Assembly (NCBI GenBank): GCA_050946835.1
Contig: JBMNVN010000009.1
Span: forward strand, 5,769-69,768
DNA from: UBA1447 sp002329225
GTDB taxonomy: Bacteria; Bacillota; Clostridia; Oscillospirales; Acutalibacteraceae
Reading direction: 5' to 3'
Length of the DNA: 64,000 nt
Both the position numbers and the translations under genes were made by a program. Below the pieces are notes generated by a model. The model had not been told where the DNA came from. It was given only the letters and a program-made list of their open reading frames with translations, and made no database searches. Of the stretch, positions 42,974-51,619 are shown in pieces. Each line of letters opens with the position of its first letter. Positions within the stretch are counted from its first letter, which is position 1.

Positions 42974-43003
42974 CGCCTCCTTGCCTGAATATGTTAAAAT
43001 AGA

Positions 43004-43038
43004 GTTCGAAACACCGTGTGCGGGTTTCGAACTTTTTT
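43004..43038 (+). terminator. Rho-independent terminator before the N-acetyltransferase gene
   Basis: Perfect 9-bp stem GTTCGAAAC (43004-43012) / GTTTCGAAC (43024-43032) and then six T. It lies 28 bases before the next start codon, so it could also act as an attenuator of that gene. Confidence 0.75.
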
Positions 43039-43065
43039 AAAACCGAAAAGAAAAGGAGAATACAA

Positions 43066-43845
43066 ATGGATGCATTCCGCTATCTGAACAGATTAGGGCT
43101 GAAGGATATTGAAAAACTTGACTATGCCGCCCTGTGTGCCCTGCAAAAGGCCCATCTTTTAAAAGTACCCTATGAAAACCTGGACATTTTGGCGGATATT
43201 CCCCTGAAAATGGACAGGGAGAGCTTATATGAAAAAATTGTGCTGCGGGGACGCGGCGGCTACTGCTTTGAACTGAACGGAGCCTTGGGCGCCCTGTTGA
43301 GCGCCCTGGGTTTTGATGTTGTCCACTGTATGGCAAGGTTTTTGAAAAACGAAAAAGAGATACCTATGCGCCGTCACAGGGTGCTAAAAGTGAATTGCGA
43401 TGACGGCCTGTTTTTATGTGATGCCGGAGTTGGAATAATAAGCCCGATTTTCCCGGTTAATCTGGAAACGGCCGAAGAGCAAAAAATAGGCGGGGAGATT
43501 TACCGTGTGGATAAAGACGACTTTTTAGGCACGGTAATTCACCAATGCATAGACGGGGTTTGGGACAGACTGTTCTCTTTTACCGACGAGCCGCAGCTTG
43601 ATATTGACTTTGTTATGCCCTCTTTCTATTGCGAAAAGCATCCGGATTCCCCTTTTACAAAGGGCTATATGATCGCAGTTTTAACCGAATACGGCGGTAA
43701 GAACGCCCTCAACGAAAACAAGCTTTCCTATTGGGACGAAAACGGCAAGCACAAAATTGTTCTTGACGGTGATGAAGCGGTCAAAGAGGCGCTTGTAAAA
43801 TACTTCGGTTTGCCGGAAGATTTGCCTGTTCCTGTTATTAAATAA
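43066..43845 (+). CDS. nat: Arylamine N-acetyltransferase
   Basis: A 259-residue cytosolic enzyme that moves an acetyl group from acetyl-CoA to arylamines or hydrazines, or related acyl transfers. The catalytic triad is complete: Cys67 in RGRGGYCFELN, His104 in RRHRVLKV and Asp119 in LCDAGVG, with spacing as in known NATs. The start ATG 43066 has AAGGAG upstream; an in-frame upstream ATG-less extension would run through the terminator. It is a single gene. In gut bacteria such enzymes modify drugs such as 5-aminosalicylate; the natural substrate is unclear. Confidence 0.94.
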   Translation: MDAFRYLNRLGLKDIEKLDYAALCALQKAHLLKVPYENLDILADIPLKMDRESLYEKIVLRGRGGYCFELNGALGALLSALGFDVVHCMARFLKNEKEIPMRRHRVLKVNCDDGLFLCDAGVGIISPIFPVNLETAEEQKIGGEIYRVDKDDFLGTVIHQCIDGVWDRLFSFTDEPQLDIDFVMPSFYCEKHPDSPFTKGYMIAVLTEYGGKNALNENKLSYWDENGKHKIVLDGDEAVKEALVKYFGLPEDLPVPVIK

Positions 43846-43895
43846 CAATTTTCCGCTTTAGGATTGTCTGAAACAACGAAAAAATGAAGCATAAC

Positions 43896-43932
43896 AAAAA
43901 CCGCAGGTGAGGAATCTTCGCCTGCGGTTTTT
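43896..43932. terminator. Bidirectional terminator between nat and gtrA
   Basis: Perfect 12-bp stem AAAAACCGCAGG (43896-43907) / CCTGCGGTTTTT (43921-43932) with A and T tracts built into the ends. Confidence 0.85.
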
Positions 43933-43956
43933 AAGCATCAACACATTATTAGTTTG

Positions 43957-44553
43957 TCAGGAATCGGCAGGTTTTTCTTTACGGGTTGAAAACAGGAGTT
44001 TGCTCATAAAGTAGTTCAGCACTACCACAACAACCGTGGATAAAACCTTGGCATAGAGTTCACGGGTTTGAAAAAAGCCCACGACAACAACTAAAATAAT
44101 TGTTTCCGCAAAGACGGAAAAGAGCCGGGAAGCGATAAAACCGATAAATTCTCTGGTTACAAGCTGAAGATTCCGGCTTTTGCTTTTAAACACAAAAATC
44201 TTGTTCGCAACAAAAGAAAAAAGTACTGCAGGTACCGCAGCGGCGATATTGGCAACCAACACACGCAATGAAGAAGAAAAATCCGGTACAAAGCCCAGCC
44301 ATTTATGTTCTTTAAGCAACTCGGTAAGCCGCGGAGATTCTTCGCCTAAAATACCGAAATGTTCAAAAATCCAGAGGAAGCCCGCAAAACAGGCGAAGCC
44401 CAGCACGGTGGTGACAAAGCCGAAGAAAATATAAGTTATAGTTTCACGGTTTAACAAACGGCTGAAAAAGCGGTAGGTAATCAGCTTTTTATACAGCCGG
44501 TTGTTTTCAAGGATTCTCCATAAGCTTTCAAAAAAGCCTTTTTCTTTTGTCAT
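43957..44553 (-). CDS. GtrA family membrane protein
   Basis: A 198-residue protein with four membrane helices, the second and third joined by the family signature (VANKIFVFKSKSRN, then an aromatic-rich third helix). GtrA proteins are thought to flip or bind lipid-linked sugars for cell-wall or O-antigen glycosylation. The N-terminus has ~35 charged cytoplasmic residues. Its ATG overlaps the purB stop by four bases (ATGA), so it is translated from the purB message, an odd pairing without known metabolic logic. Confidence 0.87.
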   Translation of the reverse strand: MTKEKGFFESLWRILENNRLYKKLITYRFFSRLLNRETITYIFFGFVTTVLGFACFAGFLWIFEHFGILGEESPRLTELLKEHKWLGFVPDFSSSLRVLVANIAAAVPAVLFSFVANKIFVFKSKSRNLQLVTREFIGFIASRLFSVFAETIILVVVVGFFQTRELYAKVLSTVVVVVLNYFMSKLLFSTRKEKPADS

Positions 44554-45980
44554 ACTTTTATGTCCACCGTCAGCCCCAACAGGTGGGCGTATTTTTCCAG
44601 CACCGGACGGATATCGTTATCTATAAACTCCTGAGTCTGTGCCGGCGCCCTGCCGACAAAAGCGGCGGGGTCAAGCAGGTTTTCAATCTCTTCAAGGCTC
44701 AGGCCGAAAGCCCCGTCGGCGGCAAGCCTTTCGGGCAGGTCGTTCTTGGCGCCCTCTTCTTTTACAAGTTTGCCTGCGGCAATGGAGTGAGTGCGTATTT
44801 TTTCATGCAGCTCCTGGCGGTCGCCGCCCCGTTTTACCGCCGCCATAAGGATATTCTCGGTAGCCATAAAGGGCAGTTCCGCAAGCAGATGCTTTTCAAT
44901 CATTTTCGGATAGACGACCAGACCGTCCGCCACATTTATATAAAGGTCAAGTATGGCATCCGCTGCTAAAAAGGCCTGGGCTACACTCAGGCGTTTGTTT
45001 GCGGAGTCGTCAAGGGTGCGCTCAAACCACTGTGTTGCCGCCGTGAGAGCGGGGTTGTTCGCCTCGCATATGACATAGCGTGCCAAAGAGGCTATGCGTT
45101 CACTGCGCATGGGGTTGCGTTTGTATGCCATGGCGGAAGAGCCTATCTGACCTTTTTCAAAAGGTTCCTCAATTTCTTTAAGATTTTGGAGCAGGCGTAA
45201 ATCGTTGGAAAACTTTGCGGCTGACTGGGCAATGCCGGAAAGAACATAAAGCACCCGGGAGTCCACCTTGCGGGAATAGGTCTGCCCCGAGACGGGGTAA
45301 CAGGAAGAATAGCCCATTTTTTCCGCTATCTTTTGGTCCAGCGCCTTGACCTTTTCTTCATCGCCTTCAAAAAGTTCCATAAAACTCGCCTGGGTACCCG
45401 TAGTGCCCTTGGAACCTAAAAGCCGTAATTGGGAAAGTTCATACTCCAAGGCGTTTAAATCCATAAGCAAATCCGCCAGCCACAGAGCCGCCCTTTTGCC
45501 CACGGTGGTGGGCTGAGCGGGTTGGTAGTGAGTGAACGCCAGGCAGGGCAGGTCTTTATATTTAACAGCAAAGCGGGACAGTACATCCAGGAGGTTCACA
45601 ATCTTTTTAAGTAAAAGCCGCAGGGCTTCGGTCATAATGATAATATCGGTATTGTCCCCCACAAAGCATGAGGTAGCCCCAAGATGAATTATTGGTTTTG
45701 CCGAAGGGCAGCATTCGCCGTAGGCGAACACATGGGCCATAACGTCGTGGCGAACCTCTTTTTCCCTTGCGGCGGCAAGTTCGTAGTCAATGTTATCAAT
45801 GTTTGCCCGCAATTCTTCCACTTGTGCGGGGGTGATGGCAAGCCCCAACTCCATTTCGCTTTCCGCCAGGGCGGTCCAAAGCCGCCGCCAGGTTCTGAAC
45901 TTAAAGTCCGGTGAAAACAGATGCAGCATCTCCGGCCCCGCATAACGGGAAACAAGGGGATTTTCATAAACATTTTTCAC
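44550..45980 (-). CDS. purB: Adenylosuccinate lyase
   Basis: A 476-residue cytosolic enzyme of purine synthesis that cleaves SAICAR and adenylosuccinate, releasing fumarate. The fumarase-superfamily signature GSSAMAYKRNPMRSE is intact (about 282-296), as are IIHLGATSCFVGDNTD and FTHYQPAQPTTVGKR, which carry active-site residues. The start is GTG 45980 with AAAGGA about 10 bases upstream. It forms a two-gene unit with the overlapping gtrA-family gene, ending at the 43896 terminator. Confidence 0.96.
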   Translation of the reverse strand: MKNVYENPLVSRYAGPEMLHLFSPDFKFRTWRRLWTALAESEMELGLAITPAQVEELRANIDNIDYELAAAREKEVRHDVMAHVFAYGECCPSAKPIIHLGATSCFVGDNTDIIIMTEALRLLLKKIVNLLDVLSRFAVKYKDLPCLAFTHYQPAQPTTVGKRAALWLADLLMDLNALEYELSQLRLLGSKGTTGTQASFMELFEGDEEKVKALDQKIAEKMGYSSCYPVSGQTYSRKVDSRVLYVLSGIAQSAAKFSNDLRLLQNLKEIEEPFEKGQIGSSAMAYKRNPMRSERIASLARYVICEANNPALTAATQWFERTLDDSANKRLSVAQAFLAADAILDLYINVADGLVVYPKMIEKHLLAELPFMATENILMAAVKRGGDRQELHEKIRTHSIAAGKLVKEEGAKNDLPERLAADGAFGLSLEEIENLLDPAAFVGRAPAQTQEFIDNDIRPVLEKYAHLLGLTVDIKV

Positions 45981-46082
45981 GGCAGATTATCCTTTCCGTG
46001 TTAATCGGTTAAGTTCTTAACCGCTGCAATTATAGCCTTTGAGTATTTACACTGTCAAGGGAAGAGGATGCTCCGTTTGCCC

Positions 46083-46110
46083 TTGCAAAACTGCCCGCTT
46101 ATGATAGAAT
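46083..46110 (+). promoter_or_regulatory. Probable promoter of the 46155 gene
   Basis: TTGCAA (46083-46088), 16-bp spacer, TAGAAT (46105-46110), 45 bases before the GTG start. Confidence 0.5.
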
Positions 46111-46154
46111 GAAAAAAAGAAAAAAGTTTTCATTCAGTTGTGAGGAATCGCTCT

Positions 46155-46937
46155 GTGGAAGAACAAAAAACAGGAGCAAAAAAAAGAATCGGCCTTATTG
46201 ATGAACTGCGGGGTTTTGCGGTTGTTATCATGTTGATTTACCATACGCTTTACCTTTGCGACGTCATTTTTGCCCTGCCCGTCACCGAAAAACTTTTTTA
46301 TTCTTTTATGCCGGTTAAACCTCTTTCGGGTATCTTTATTATAGTGGCGGGGATTTCTTCTGCATTTTCCCGCAGCAATCTCCGCAGGGGATTAAAACTT
46401 CTGGCGGTTGCCCTCGGCATTACCTTGGTTACCGCACTTTTACTCCCGCTTGTAGGAATGGACGGTTTCGGCATTTACTTCGGTGTACTGCATTTGCTTT
46501 CCGTTTCCATACTGCTTTTTTCTTTTCTCCGCCCGTTGATTAGCAAAATACCGCCCGTTTTGGGGATAGGGCTTTGTGTGCTGTTCTATATACTGACGGC
46601 GGGCATAGGAGAGGGCTATTTGGGGATTCCGCCGGCATTTATACTTGAATTGCCGCCTGAGCTGTATGAACTTCCCTACCTTTTCCCTTTTGGGATTATT
46701 ACCGAAGACTTTGCTTCCGCCGACTATTTTCCCGTCTTCCCGAAAATCTTTATGTTCTTTGCCGGCACCTGCTTCGGCGGCATTATAAAGAACACCGAAC
46801 TCCCCGACAGCGTTTACCGTGTTCGTATAAAACCCCTTGCCGCATTGGGCAGGAGGGCTTTGGCGGTTTATGTTATCCATATTCCCGTGCTGTATGCCGT
46901 TATCTGCCTTATAAAATTGGCGGTGAACTTGTTTTAG
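46155..46937 (+). CDS. HGSNAT/DUF1624-like membrane acetyltransferase family
   Basis: A 260-residue protein with six or seven membrane helices. The N-terminal phrase RIGLIDELRGFAVVIMLIYHTLY is the hallmark of DUF1624 and heparan-alpha-glucosaminide N-acetyltransferase-like proteins, with the catalytic-type His in YHTLY. These proteins may move acetyl groups across or at the membrane; the acceptor is unknown. GTG 46155 (GAGGA eight bases upstream) is preferred over GTG 46140, which has no ribosome site. rlmB begins 143 bases downstream with its own promoter. Confidence 0.82.
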   Translation: MEEQKTGAKKRIGLIDELRGFAVVIMLIYHTLYLCDVIFALPVTEKLFYSFMPVKPLSGIFIIVAGISSAFSRSNLRRGLKLLAVALGITLVTALLLPLVGMDGFGIYFGVLHLLSVSILLFSFLRPLISKIPPVLGIGLCVLFYILTAGIGEGYLGIPPAFILELPPELYELPYLFPFGIITEDFASADYFPVFPKIFMFFAGTCFGGIIKNTELPDSVYRVRIKPLAALGRRALAVYVIHIPVLYAVICLIKLAVNLF

Positions 46938-47010
46938 CCGAGATTTTGCCGGAAAAGAAAGTAAAAAATAAAAAATTATATTCTATACATATATATTATT
47001 GCGGGGTTTA

Positions 47011-47019
47011 TGCTATAAT
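47011..47019 (+). promoter_or_regulatory. Extended -10 promoter for rlmB
   Basis: TGCTATAAT (TGn plus perfect TATAAT at 47014-47019) with no good -35 box, 62 bases before the rlmB start. Confidence 0.55.
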
Positions 47020-47080
47020 TATCCGGGGATAGCCGTTACAACATTAACCGGCTTTCTTTTTGAAAGGAAAACTGCTGCCC

Positions 47081-47842
47081 ATGGAAGAAAAACAAGATTT
47101 GATTATCGGCAGAAACGCAGTAACGGAAGCCCTGCGAAGCGGACGGGCTGTGGACAGTATTTTAGTTGCTCGCGGTGAGCGCAGCGGCAGTCTGGGTAAA
47201 ATTATCGGTATGTGCCGCGAGCGCGGCATTGTTGTTAAACAGGCGGATTCCCGAAAATTGGACTTTCTCTGCGGCCATGCCGGCCATCAGGGCATTGTGG
47301 CATATGCGGCGGTCCGTGACTATGCGCAGATTGATGATATTTTTGCCCTTGCCGAAGAAAGGGGTGAAGACCCCTTTATAGTTATCTGTGATGAACTTGA
47401 AGACCCTCACAATTTAGGTGCGATTATCCGTACTGCGGAAGCCGCCGGTGTCCACGGTATTGTGGTGCCCAAAAGGCGGTCCGCTTCTTTAAGTTACGCC
47501 GTGGGCAAAGCCTCCGCCGGGGCGGTGGAATATGTGCCCGTGGCCCGTGTTGCAAATATTCCCGCCGCTTTGGAAGATTTTAAAAAGCGGGGGCTGTGGA
47601 TTTTCGGAGCGGATTCGGACGGTGAAGACAGCGCCGCGGCGGACTTAACGGGCCCTGCAGGTTTGGTAATAGGTTCGGAGGGCTTCGGCCTGAGCCGTCT
47701 GGTTAAAGAAAAATGCGATGTAATTATTTCTTTGCCCATGAAGGGCAAATTGAACTCTCTTAACGCATCGGTCGCCGCCGGGATATTAATGTTTGAGATT
47801 TTACGCCGGAGGGAAGCGGCGGCAGCCTCCGAGAGTCTTTAA
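47081..47842 (+). CDS. rlmB: 23S rRNA (guanosine-2'-O-) methyltransferase RlmB (TrmH family)
   Basis: A 253-residue SPOUT methyltransferase that makes 2'-O-methyl G2251 in 23S rRNA. The N-terminal substrate-binding domain (IIGRNAVTEALRSG, GHQGIVA) precedes the knotted domain with DELEDPHNLGAIIRTAEAAGVHGIV, LVIGSEGFGLSRL and LPMKGKLNSLNASVAAGILMFE, all SPOUT motifs. Starts MEEK at ATG 47081; a longer frame from TTG 47060 cannot be excluded. The pseudo-ATPase gene starts 23 bases later and is probably cotranscribed. Confidence 0.92.
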   Translation: MEEKQDLIIGRNAVTEALRSGRAVDSILVARGERSGSLGKIIGMCRERGIVVKQADSRKLDFLCGHAGHQGIVAYAAVRDYAQIDDIFALAEERGEDPFIVICDELEDPHNLGAIIRTAEAAGVHGIVVPKRRSASLSYAVGKASAGAVEYVPVARVANIPAALEDFKKRGLWIFGADSDGEDSAAADLTGPAGLVIGSEGFGLSRLVKEKCDVIISLPMKGKLNSLNASVAAGILMFEILRRREAAAASESL

Positions 47843-47865
47843 TCAAGTGTTTGGAGTGTGAGTCA

Positions 47866-50418
47866 ATGAGCACCGACAAGCCGATATTGCCGGAAGACGA
47901 TTTGAGCATTGATCAAATACTTGCGCAAGTAAAGGCGATGAAAGCCGGCGAAGGCGCAAAGAATACCGGTGCCGCCGTGAGCGGTACGTCGGGGGATTAT
48001 GATATTTATTCGGACCCGAAGGCTTATGAGGTGCCGGAAGAAGTTTTGCCGCCCGAGCCTTCAACCGAGCCGGAAGAAGAACCCGTAAAGGAAGATTCGG
48101 TGGCGGAAGAGCCGCTTTTACCTGCGGCAACAGAAGAAGCGCAGACAATTTCTTTTCCGAATGATTTAAACGGTGCCACGTTGCGTGAGCGTTTTTTCAG
48201 AAATCCGGTATTGGAAAGAACGGATGAGCATGAAATTCCCGGAGAAGTAGACTTAATAGAAAGACCCGGAATAGTTTTAAAAAAGGGTGTCCCCTCGGGG
48301 ACCTCCGATCTGGAGCCGCTCCCGACAATTTTACCTGCTGAGGTAGCCTTGGAGGAAGACCGCCTTGCACAAGAAAAGACCATCGTCGCCGGTGCGCACG
48401 GACAATCTGCGGGTGTTGAAAAACAGGCGGATGACATTTTAGACGGTCAGATTGTTTTAAGGGGGTTTGAGATTGGCGAACCTCCCCGTGAAAGGTTGAG
48501 GCCGGAAGATGCGGAAAAAGAGCTGGCGCAAAAGCGTTCCGAAAAAGCGAAAAATTTTGTGCGTTTGGTAAAGGCCGCCCAGAGCGGTGAAGACGAGAAC
48601 GAAGAAAGCCTTGAAGACGAACAGTATGAAGCCTCGGAAGATGAAAGTGTAGAGGAAATTCCTAAGGAAAAAAAGAAAGACTTTGAATACAGGCACCCTG
48701 ACCAAAAAAACCGGGTGTATAAATATATTGAGTCCCGAAAAAGGCAATCTCTGTTAACCGTAACGGCTCTTGCGCTGACAGGACTGGCGGCATTGTTCCT
48801 CAATGCCCTGCCCTCAATGCTTGAAAACAGTGTAAGCAAGGTCCTGCTTGCCCTTGAGGGCACGCCGATTTTGCTTGCCCATCTGCTGGTGCTTTTGACA
48901 GCTTCATTTTTCGGCATGTCAAGCATTATTTCCGGTTTCCGCGGAATATTCCGCCTGAATCCCAACTGTGATTCGGCAATTTCTTTTGCCGTTACGGTTA
49001 ATGCGGTTCAGATTATCACAAGATTTTTCCTCCCCGCCCCTGAAAGGTCCGTGCCGATATACACGGCGGCGGTTATTTTTGCTATGATGTTAAACTACCT
49101 TGCCCGCAGTGCCGGTTGGGATACCGCAAAGGGCAACTTCCGTTTTTGTGCATACGATTGGTCTCAAGACCTCCATGCGGTGGCCGAAATAGAGGACCCG
49201 AATGAGGCTTTTGAACTGTGCCGGGGAACTTTTATGAGTGATCCTTCAGCGCTCTATTCCAAAAAAATCGATTTTCCCTCCGATTTTATAGAAGGTGTTT
49301 CCGAAGCGGGGCCGGCGGAAAGATTTTGCCGTATCCTCTTCCCCATAACGGCCGGGGTAAGTCTGTTTGCGGGCTTGCTGGCCGGTGCAATAGGCAAGGA
49401 TGCGGTGTTGGGATTTTCCGTCTTTTCCGCCGCCGCGTGTTTGGGCATTCCCGCAGGCTCCCTCTTGGCTGCAAATGTGGCTCTGCGCCGGGCAAACAGG
49501 CAACTTAATGAAACCGGCTCCATGATTATAAGCCTTAAAGCGGCTGAAGATGTGGCAAAATCCAATGCCCTTGTTATGGACAGCGCCGAAATTTTTGACC
49601 GTTCCCGCTGTGAAATGAACGGTATATTCGAACACGGGAACATCCGTCTGGACCTTGCTCTGCTTTATGCCATCGCTTTGGTATTAAAGTCGGAGGGTCC
49701 TCTGGCGGAAGCCTTTGCAAAAATTGTTGAGGGGAACATAGATTTGGTTCCCGCTGTTCGCTCTTTTGTATATGAGGACAGACAGGGTATGTCCGGAACA
49801 ATTGAAAATTACCATTCGGTTCTTTTGGGCAACCGAACATTTTTGATAAACCACAGCGTTCCGGTACCGTCAAAAAGCGACGAGGACAAGTACAAAGTAA
49901 AAGGCAGAAAGCTTTTTTATTTGGCCATTGAAGGGAAACTTTCAATAATGTTTTCGGTAACCTATGTTGCCGATGAAAGCCTGATGCCCTACCTTAAAAC
50001 TATTAACGAAAACGGGATCCAGTTGCTTTTGCGTGCCAATGACCCGAATATTACAGAGGAACTGATTGTTGAACACTTCAAATTGCCGACCCAAAAGGTA
50101 AAAGTGATAGGTGCGATTGCCGGCAGAATGTTTAAAAGAATACGGGAGCGGCGGACAAAACAGGCTCCTGCCCGGGTTCTCCACAACGGAAGCCCCTACA
50201 GCCTTGTAAGAACCGTCGCCGCCTGTACGAGCCTTTCTTTTAGAGTGAGGGCGGCTCAGATTGCGCAGGTTGCGGGTGTGGGGTTTAATTTGGCTCTTAT
50301 AATAGTTTTGGCTTTAACTTCCGCTGCCGGCAAGGCGGATGCCGGCTTTGTTATAGCCTTACAGGGTGCGTCGGCCGCTCTGGCAGTGCTGATAGCCGCA
50401 ATCAAGAAGATACGTTAG
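47866..50418 (+). CDS. Degenerate P-type ATPase-like membrane protein (probable pseudoenzyme)
   Basis: An 850-residue protein. About 290 N-terminal residues are acidic, low-complexity and coiled (Glu/Pro-rich). Four helices follow (about 296-415), a short domain (about 416-475), two helices, a large soluble region (about 550-785) and two final helices. This is the layout of P1B-type heavy-metal ATPases. The equivalent of the CPC helix motif reads LGIPAG (526-531); the DKTGT site reads MDSAEIFD with Asp572 kept but Lys-Thr-Gly-Thr lost; TGE, GDGxND and the TGDN hinge are not found (RANDPN instead). The protein therefore probably cannot cycle ATP and may act as a membrane sensor or scaffold. 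ATG 47866 has GGAG nine bases upstream. Family assignment is inference from layout and motif alignment. Confidence 0.7.
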   Translation: MSTDKPILPEDDLSIDQILAQVKAMKAGEGAKNTGAAVSGTSGDYDIYSDPKAYEVPEEVLPPEPSTEPEEEPVKEDSVAEEPLLPAATEEAQTISFPNDLNGATLRERFFRNPVLERTDEHEIPGEVDLIERPGIVLKKGVPSGTSDLEPLPTILPAEVALEEDRLAQEKTIVAGAHGQSAGVEKQADDILDGQIVLRGFEIGEPPRERLRPEDAEKELAQKRSEKAKNFVRLVKAAQSGEDENEESLEDEQYEASEDESVEEIPKEKKKDFEYRHPDQKNRVYKYIESRKRQSLLTVTALALTGLAALFLNALPSMLENSVSKVLLALEGTPILLAHLLVLLTASFFGMSSIISGFRGIFRLNPNCDSAISFAVTVNAVQIITRFFLPAPERSVPIYTAAVIFAMMLNYLARSAGWDTAKGNFRFCAYDWSQDLHAVAEIEDPNEAFELCRGTFMSDPSALYSKKIDFPSDFIEGVSEAGPAERFCRILFPITAGVSLFAGLLAGAIGKDAVLGFSVFSAAACLGIPAGSLLAANVALRRANRQLNETGSMIISLKAAEDVAKSNALVMDSAEIFDRSRCEMNGIFEHGNIRLDLALLYAIALVLKSEGPLAEAFAKIVEGNIDLVPAVRSFVYEDRQGMSGTIENYHSVLLGNRTFLINHSVPVPSKSDEDKYKVKGRKLFYLAIEGKLSIMFSVTYVADESLMPYLKTINENGIQLLLRANDPNITEELIVEHFKLPTQKVKVIGAIAGRMFKRIRERRTKQAPARVLHNGSPYSLVRTVAACTSLSFRVRAAQIAQVAGVGFNLALIIVLALTSAAGKADAGFVIALQGASAALAVLIAAIKKIR

Positions 50419-50431
50419 CCTTGGCTTTTGC

Positions 50432-50460
50432 TTGACAAAGACGGCGGATAATAGTAGTAT
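50432..50460 (+). promoter_or_regulatory. Promoter of the 50513 lipoprotein gene
   Basis: Perfect TTGACA (50432-50437), 17-bp spacer, TAGTAT (50455-50460), 52 bases before the start codon. Confidence 0.7.
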
Positions 50461-50512
50461 TTTGCTGTACGCAAGGACAGCGTAATAGTTAAAAAATGAA
50501 AGGAGAATTTTT

Positions 50513-51466
50513 GTGAAAAAAACTGTTAAAAGAATTTTGGCACTTATGCTCGTTTTTGTCTTCGTGTTCACTTTTGCGGCCTGTAAAGACAATGACGGCG
50601 AAACTACCACGACGGGTGACGAAACCACTACTATCCAAGGCGAAGATACCGACACCACCGCTGAAGGGGACACCACTATTGAGGGAGATACCACCGTCGA
50701 GGGGGATACAACCCAAAGCGAAGATACCGACACCACCGCTGAAGGGGACACCACCGCCGAAGGTACAACCGTTGAAGGCGTAACCGATGCTCCGGCGGCA
50801 GTCGTTTTCCCGATTGGCGGCAGCAAACAGCAGGTAATTGAATTTTATAACAAATACGGCAACGCAATGAAGGCTTATAAGGGCAAGGTAACGGTCACAA
50901 AGAAAAGCGGCACGACTTCAACTATTAAAAAAATCACAGGCGGTAAGATTGTTGAAGGATTAGCTTTAAAAATGCTCCCCAACGACTATCAGGACAGACC
51001 GACTTATACTTTTACAAACGGCAAATCCGACAGGGATAACAGAACCCTTTCCTCATGGCTACCCCGTGACTACAGCCCCAAGATGAGCGAAATTAGCCCC
51101 ACCGGCAGCAACGGTGTACAGTCCGCTACATGTGTTGCAAGCGGTAACGGTTGCAAAATTACCATTGTCATGAATGATGACTCGGTTGCAGGCGCCGATG
51201 CTCTCAGCGCAAAGCCGAAGTATGTATCAAAGTGTATGGATACGCTTAATCTTTCGGCAAAAGACCTCGAGCCTTTTGTGCTTGAAAACGCTAATGTTAA
51301 CTATACCGGCTGTAAAATTGAAGCCGTGTTTAATGCTGAAGGGCTTTTGACCAAACTTGATGTTACAACCCCGGCAAACATCACCGGCAAATTGAAGTAC
51401 AAAGCTCTCGGAATTAACGCCGATGTCGTAGGCACCTACAAAGGCAACTATACATTCAAGTACTAA
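50513..51466 (+). CDS. Threonine-rich-linker lipoprotein, founder of a three-gene family
   Basis: A 317-residue surface lipoprotein: signal and lipobox ending TFAAC (about Cys24), then a ~75-residue linker of Glu-Asp-Thr repeats (EGDTT units), and a C-terminal domain of ~220 residues, mostly beta-rich by its alternating polar/hydrophobic pattern. The C-terminal domain has three Cys-containing landmarks (TCVASGNGC, SKCMDT, YTGCKIEAV) and the conserved phrase FYNKYGNAMKAYKGKVTV. The same domain occurs in 52635-53468. No known fold is recognised. The start is GTG with AAGGAG seven bases upstream. A 36-bp perfect direct repeat lies in the linker region. Confidence 0.85.
   Translation: MKKTVKRILALMLVFVFVFTFAACKDNDGETTTTGDETTTIQGEDTDTTAEGDTTIEGDTTVEGDTTQSEDTDTTAEGDTTAEGTTVEGVTDAPAAVVFPIGGSKQQVIEFYNKYGNAMKAYKGKVTVTKKSGTTSTIKKITGGKIVEGLALKMLPNDYQDRPTYTFTNGKSDRDNRTLSSWLPRDYSPKMSEISPTGSNGVQSATCVASGNGCKITIVMNDDSVAGADALSAKPKYVSKCMDTLNLSAKDLEPFVLENANVNYTGCKIEAVFNAEGLLTKLDVTTPANITGKLKYKALGINADVVGTYKGNYTFKY
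50641..50754 (+). repeat. 36-bp direct repeat in the lipoprotein linker
   Basis: The 36-base segment 50641-50676 recurs exactly at 50719-50754, offset 78 bases (26 codons), and encodes the repeated EDTDTTAEGDT stretch. Being in frame, the copies could expand or contract by recombination and so change linker length. Confidence 0.85.
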
Positions 51467-51483
51467 GTAATAGGACTATACAC

Positions 51484-51513
51484 AAAGCCCCCCGCCGAAA
51501 GGCGGGGGGCTTT
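51484..51513 (+). terminator. Terminator of the 50513 lipoprotein gene
   Basis: Perfect 13-bp stem AAAGCCCCCCGCC (51484-51496) / GGCGGGGGGCTTT (51501-51513), GAAA tetraloop, then a T-rich tail. Confidence 0.88.
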
Positions 51514-51536
51514 ATTTGAAGGCTAAAAAATAAAGG

Positions 51537-51565
51537 CTGAAATCGGACATGGATTGTTGTATAAT
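51537..51565 (+). promoter_or_regulatory. Promoter of the 51620 lipoprotein gene
   Basis: CTGAAA (51537-51542), 17-bp spacer, perfect TATAAT (51560-51565), 54 bases before the ATG. Confidence 0.6.
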
Positions 51566-51619
51566 AATATCCTACAGGAACCGGTGTATCATCATTTTGT
51601 TTCTGAAAGGAGAAAAACT

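Noticed and set aside
43018..43065. Upstream extension of the N-acetyltransferase gene
   Set aside because: It runs through the terminator stem and its first codon has no ribosome site; the NAT start at 43066 has AAGGAG and matches the family length.
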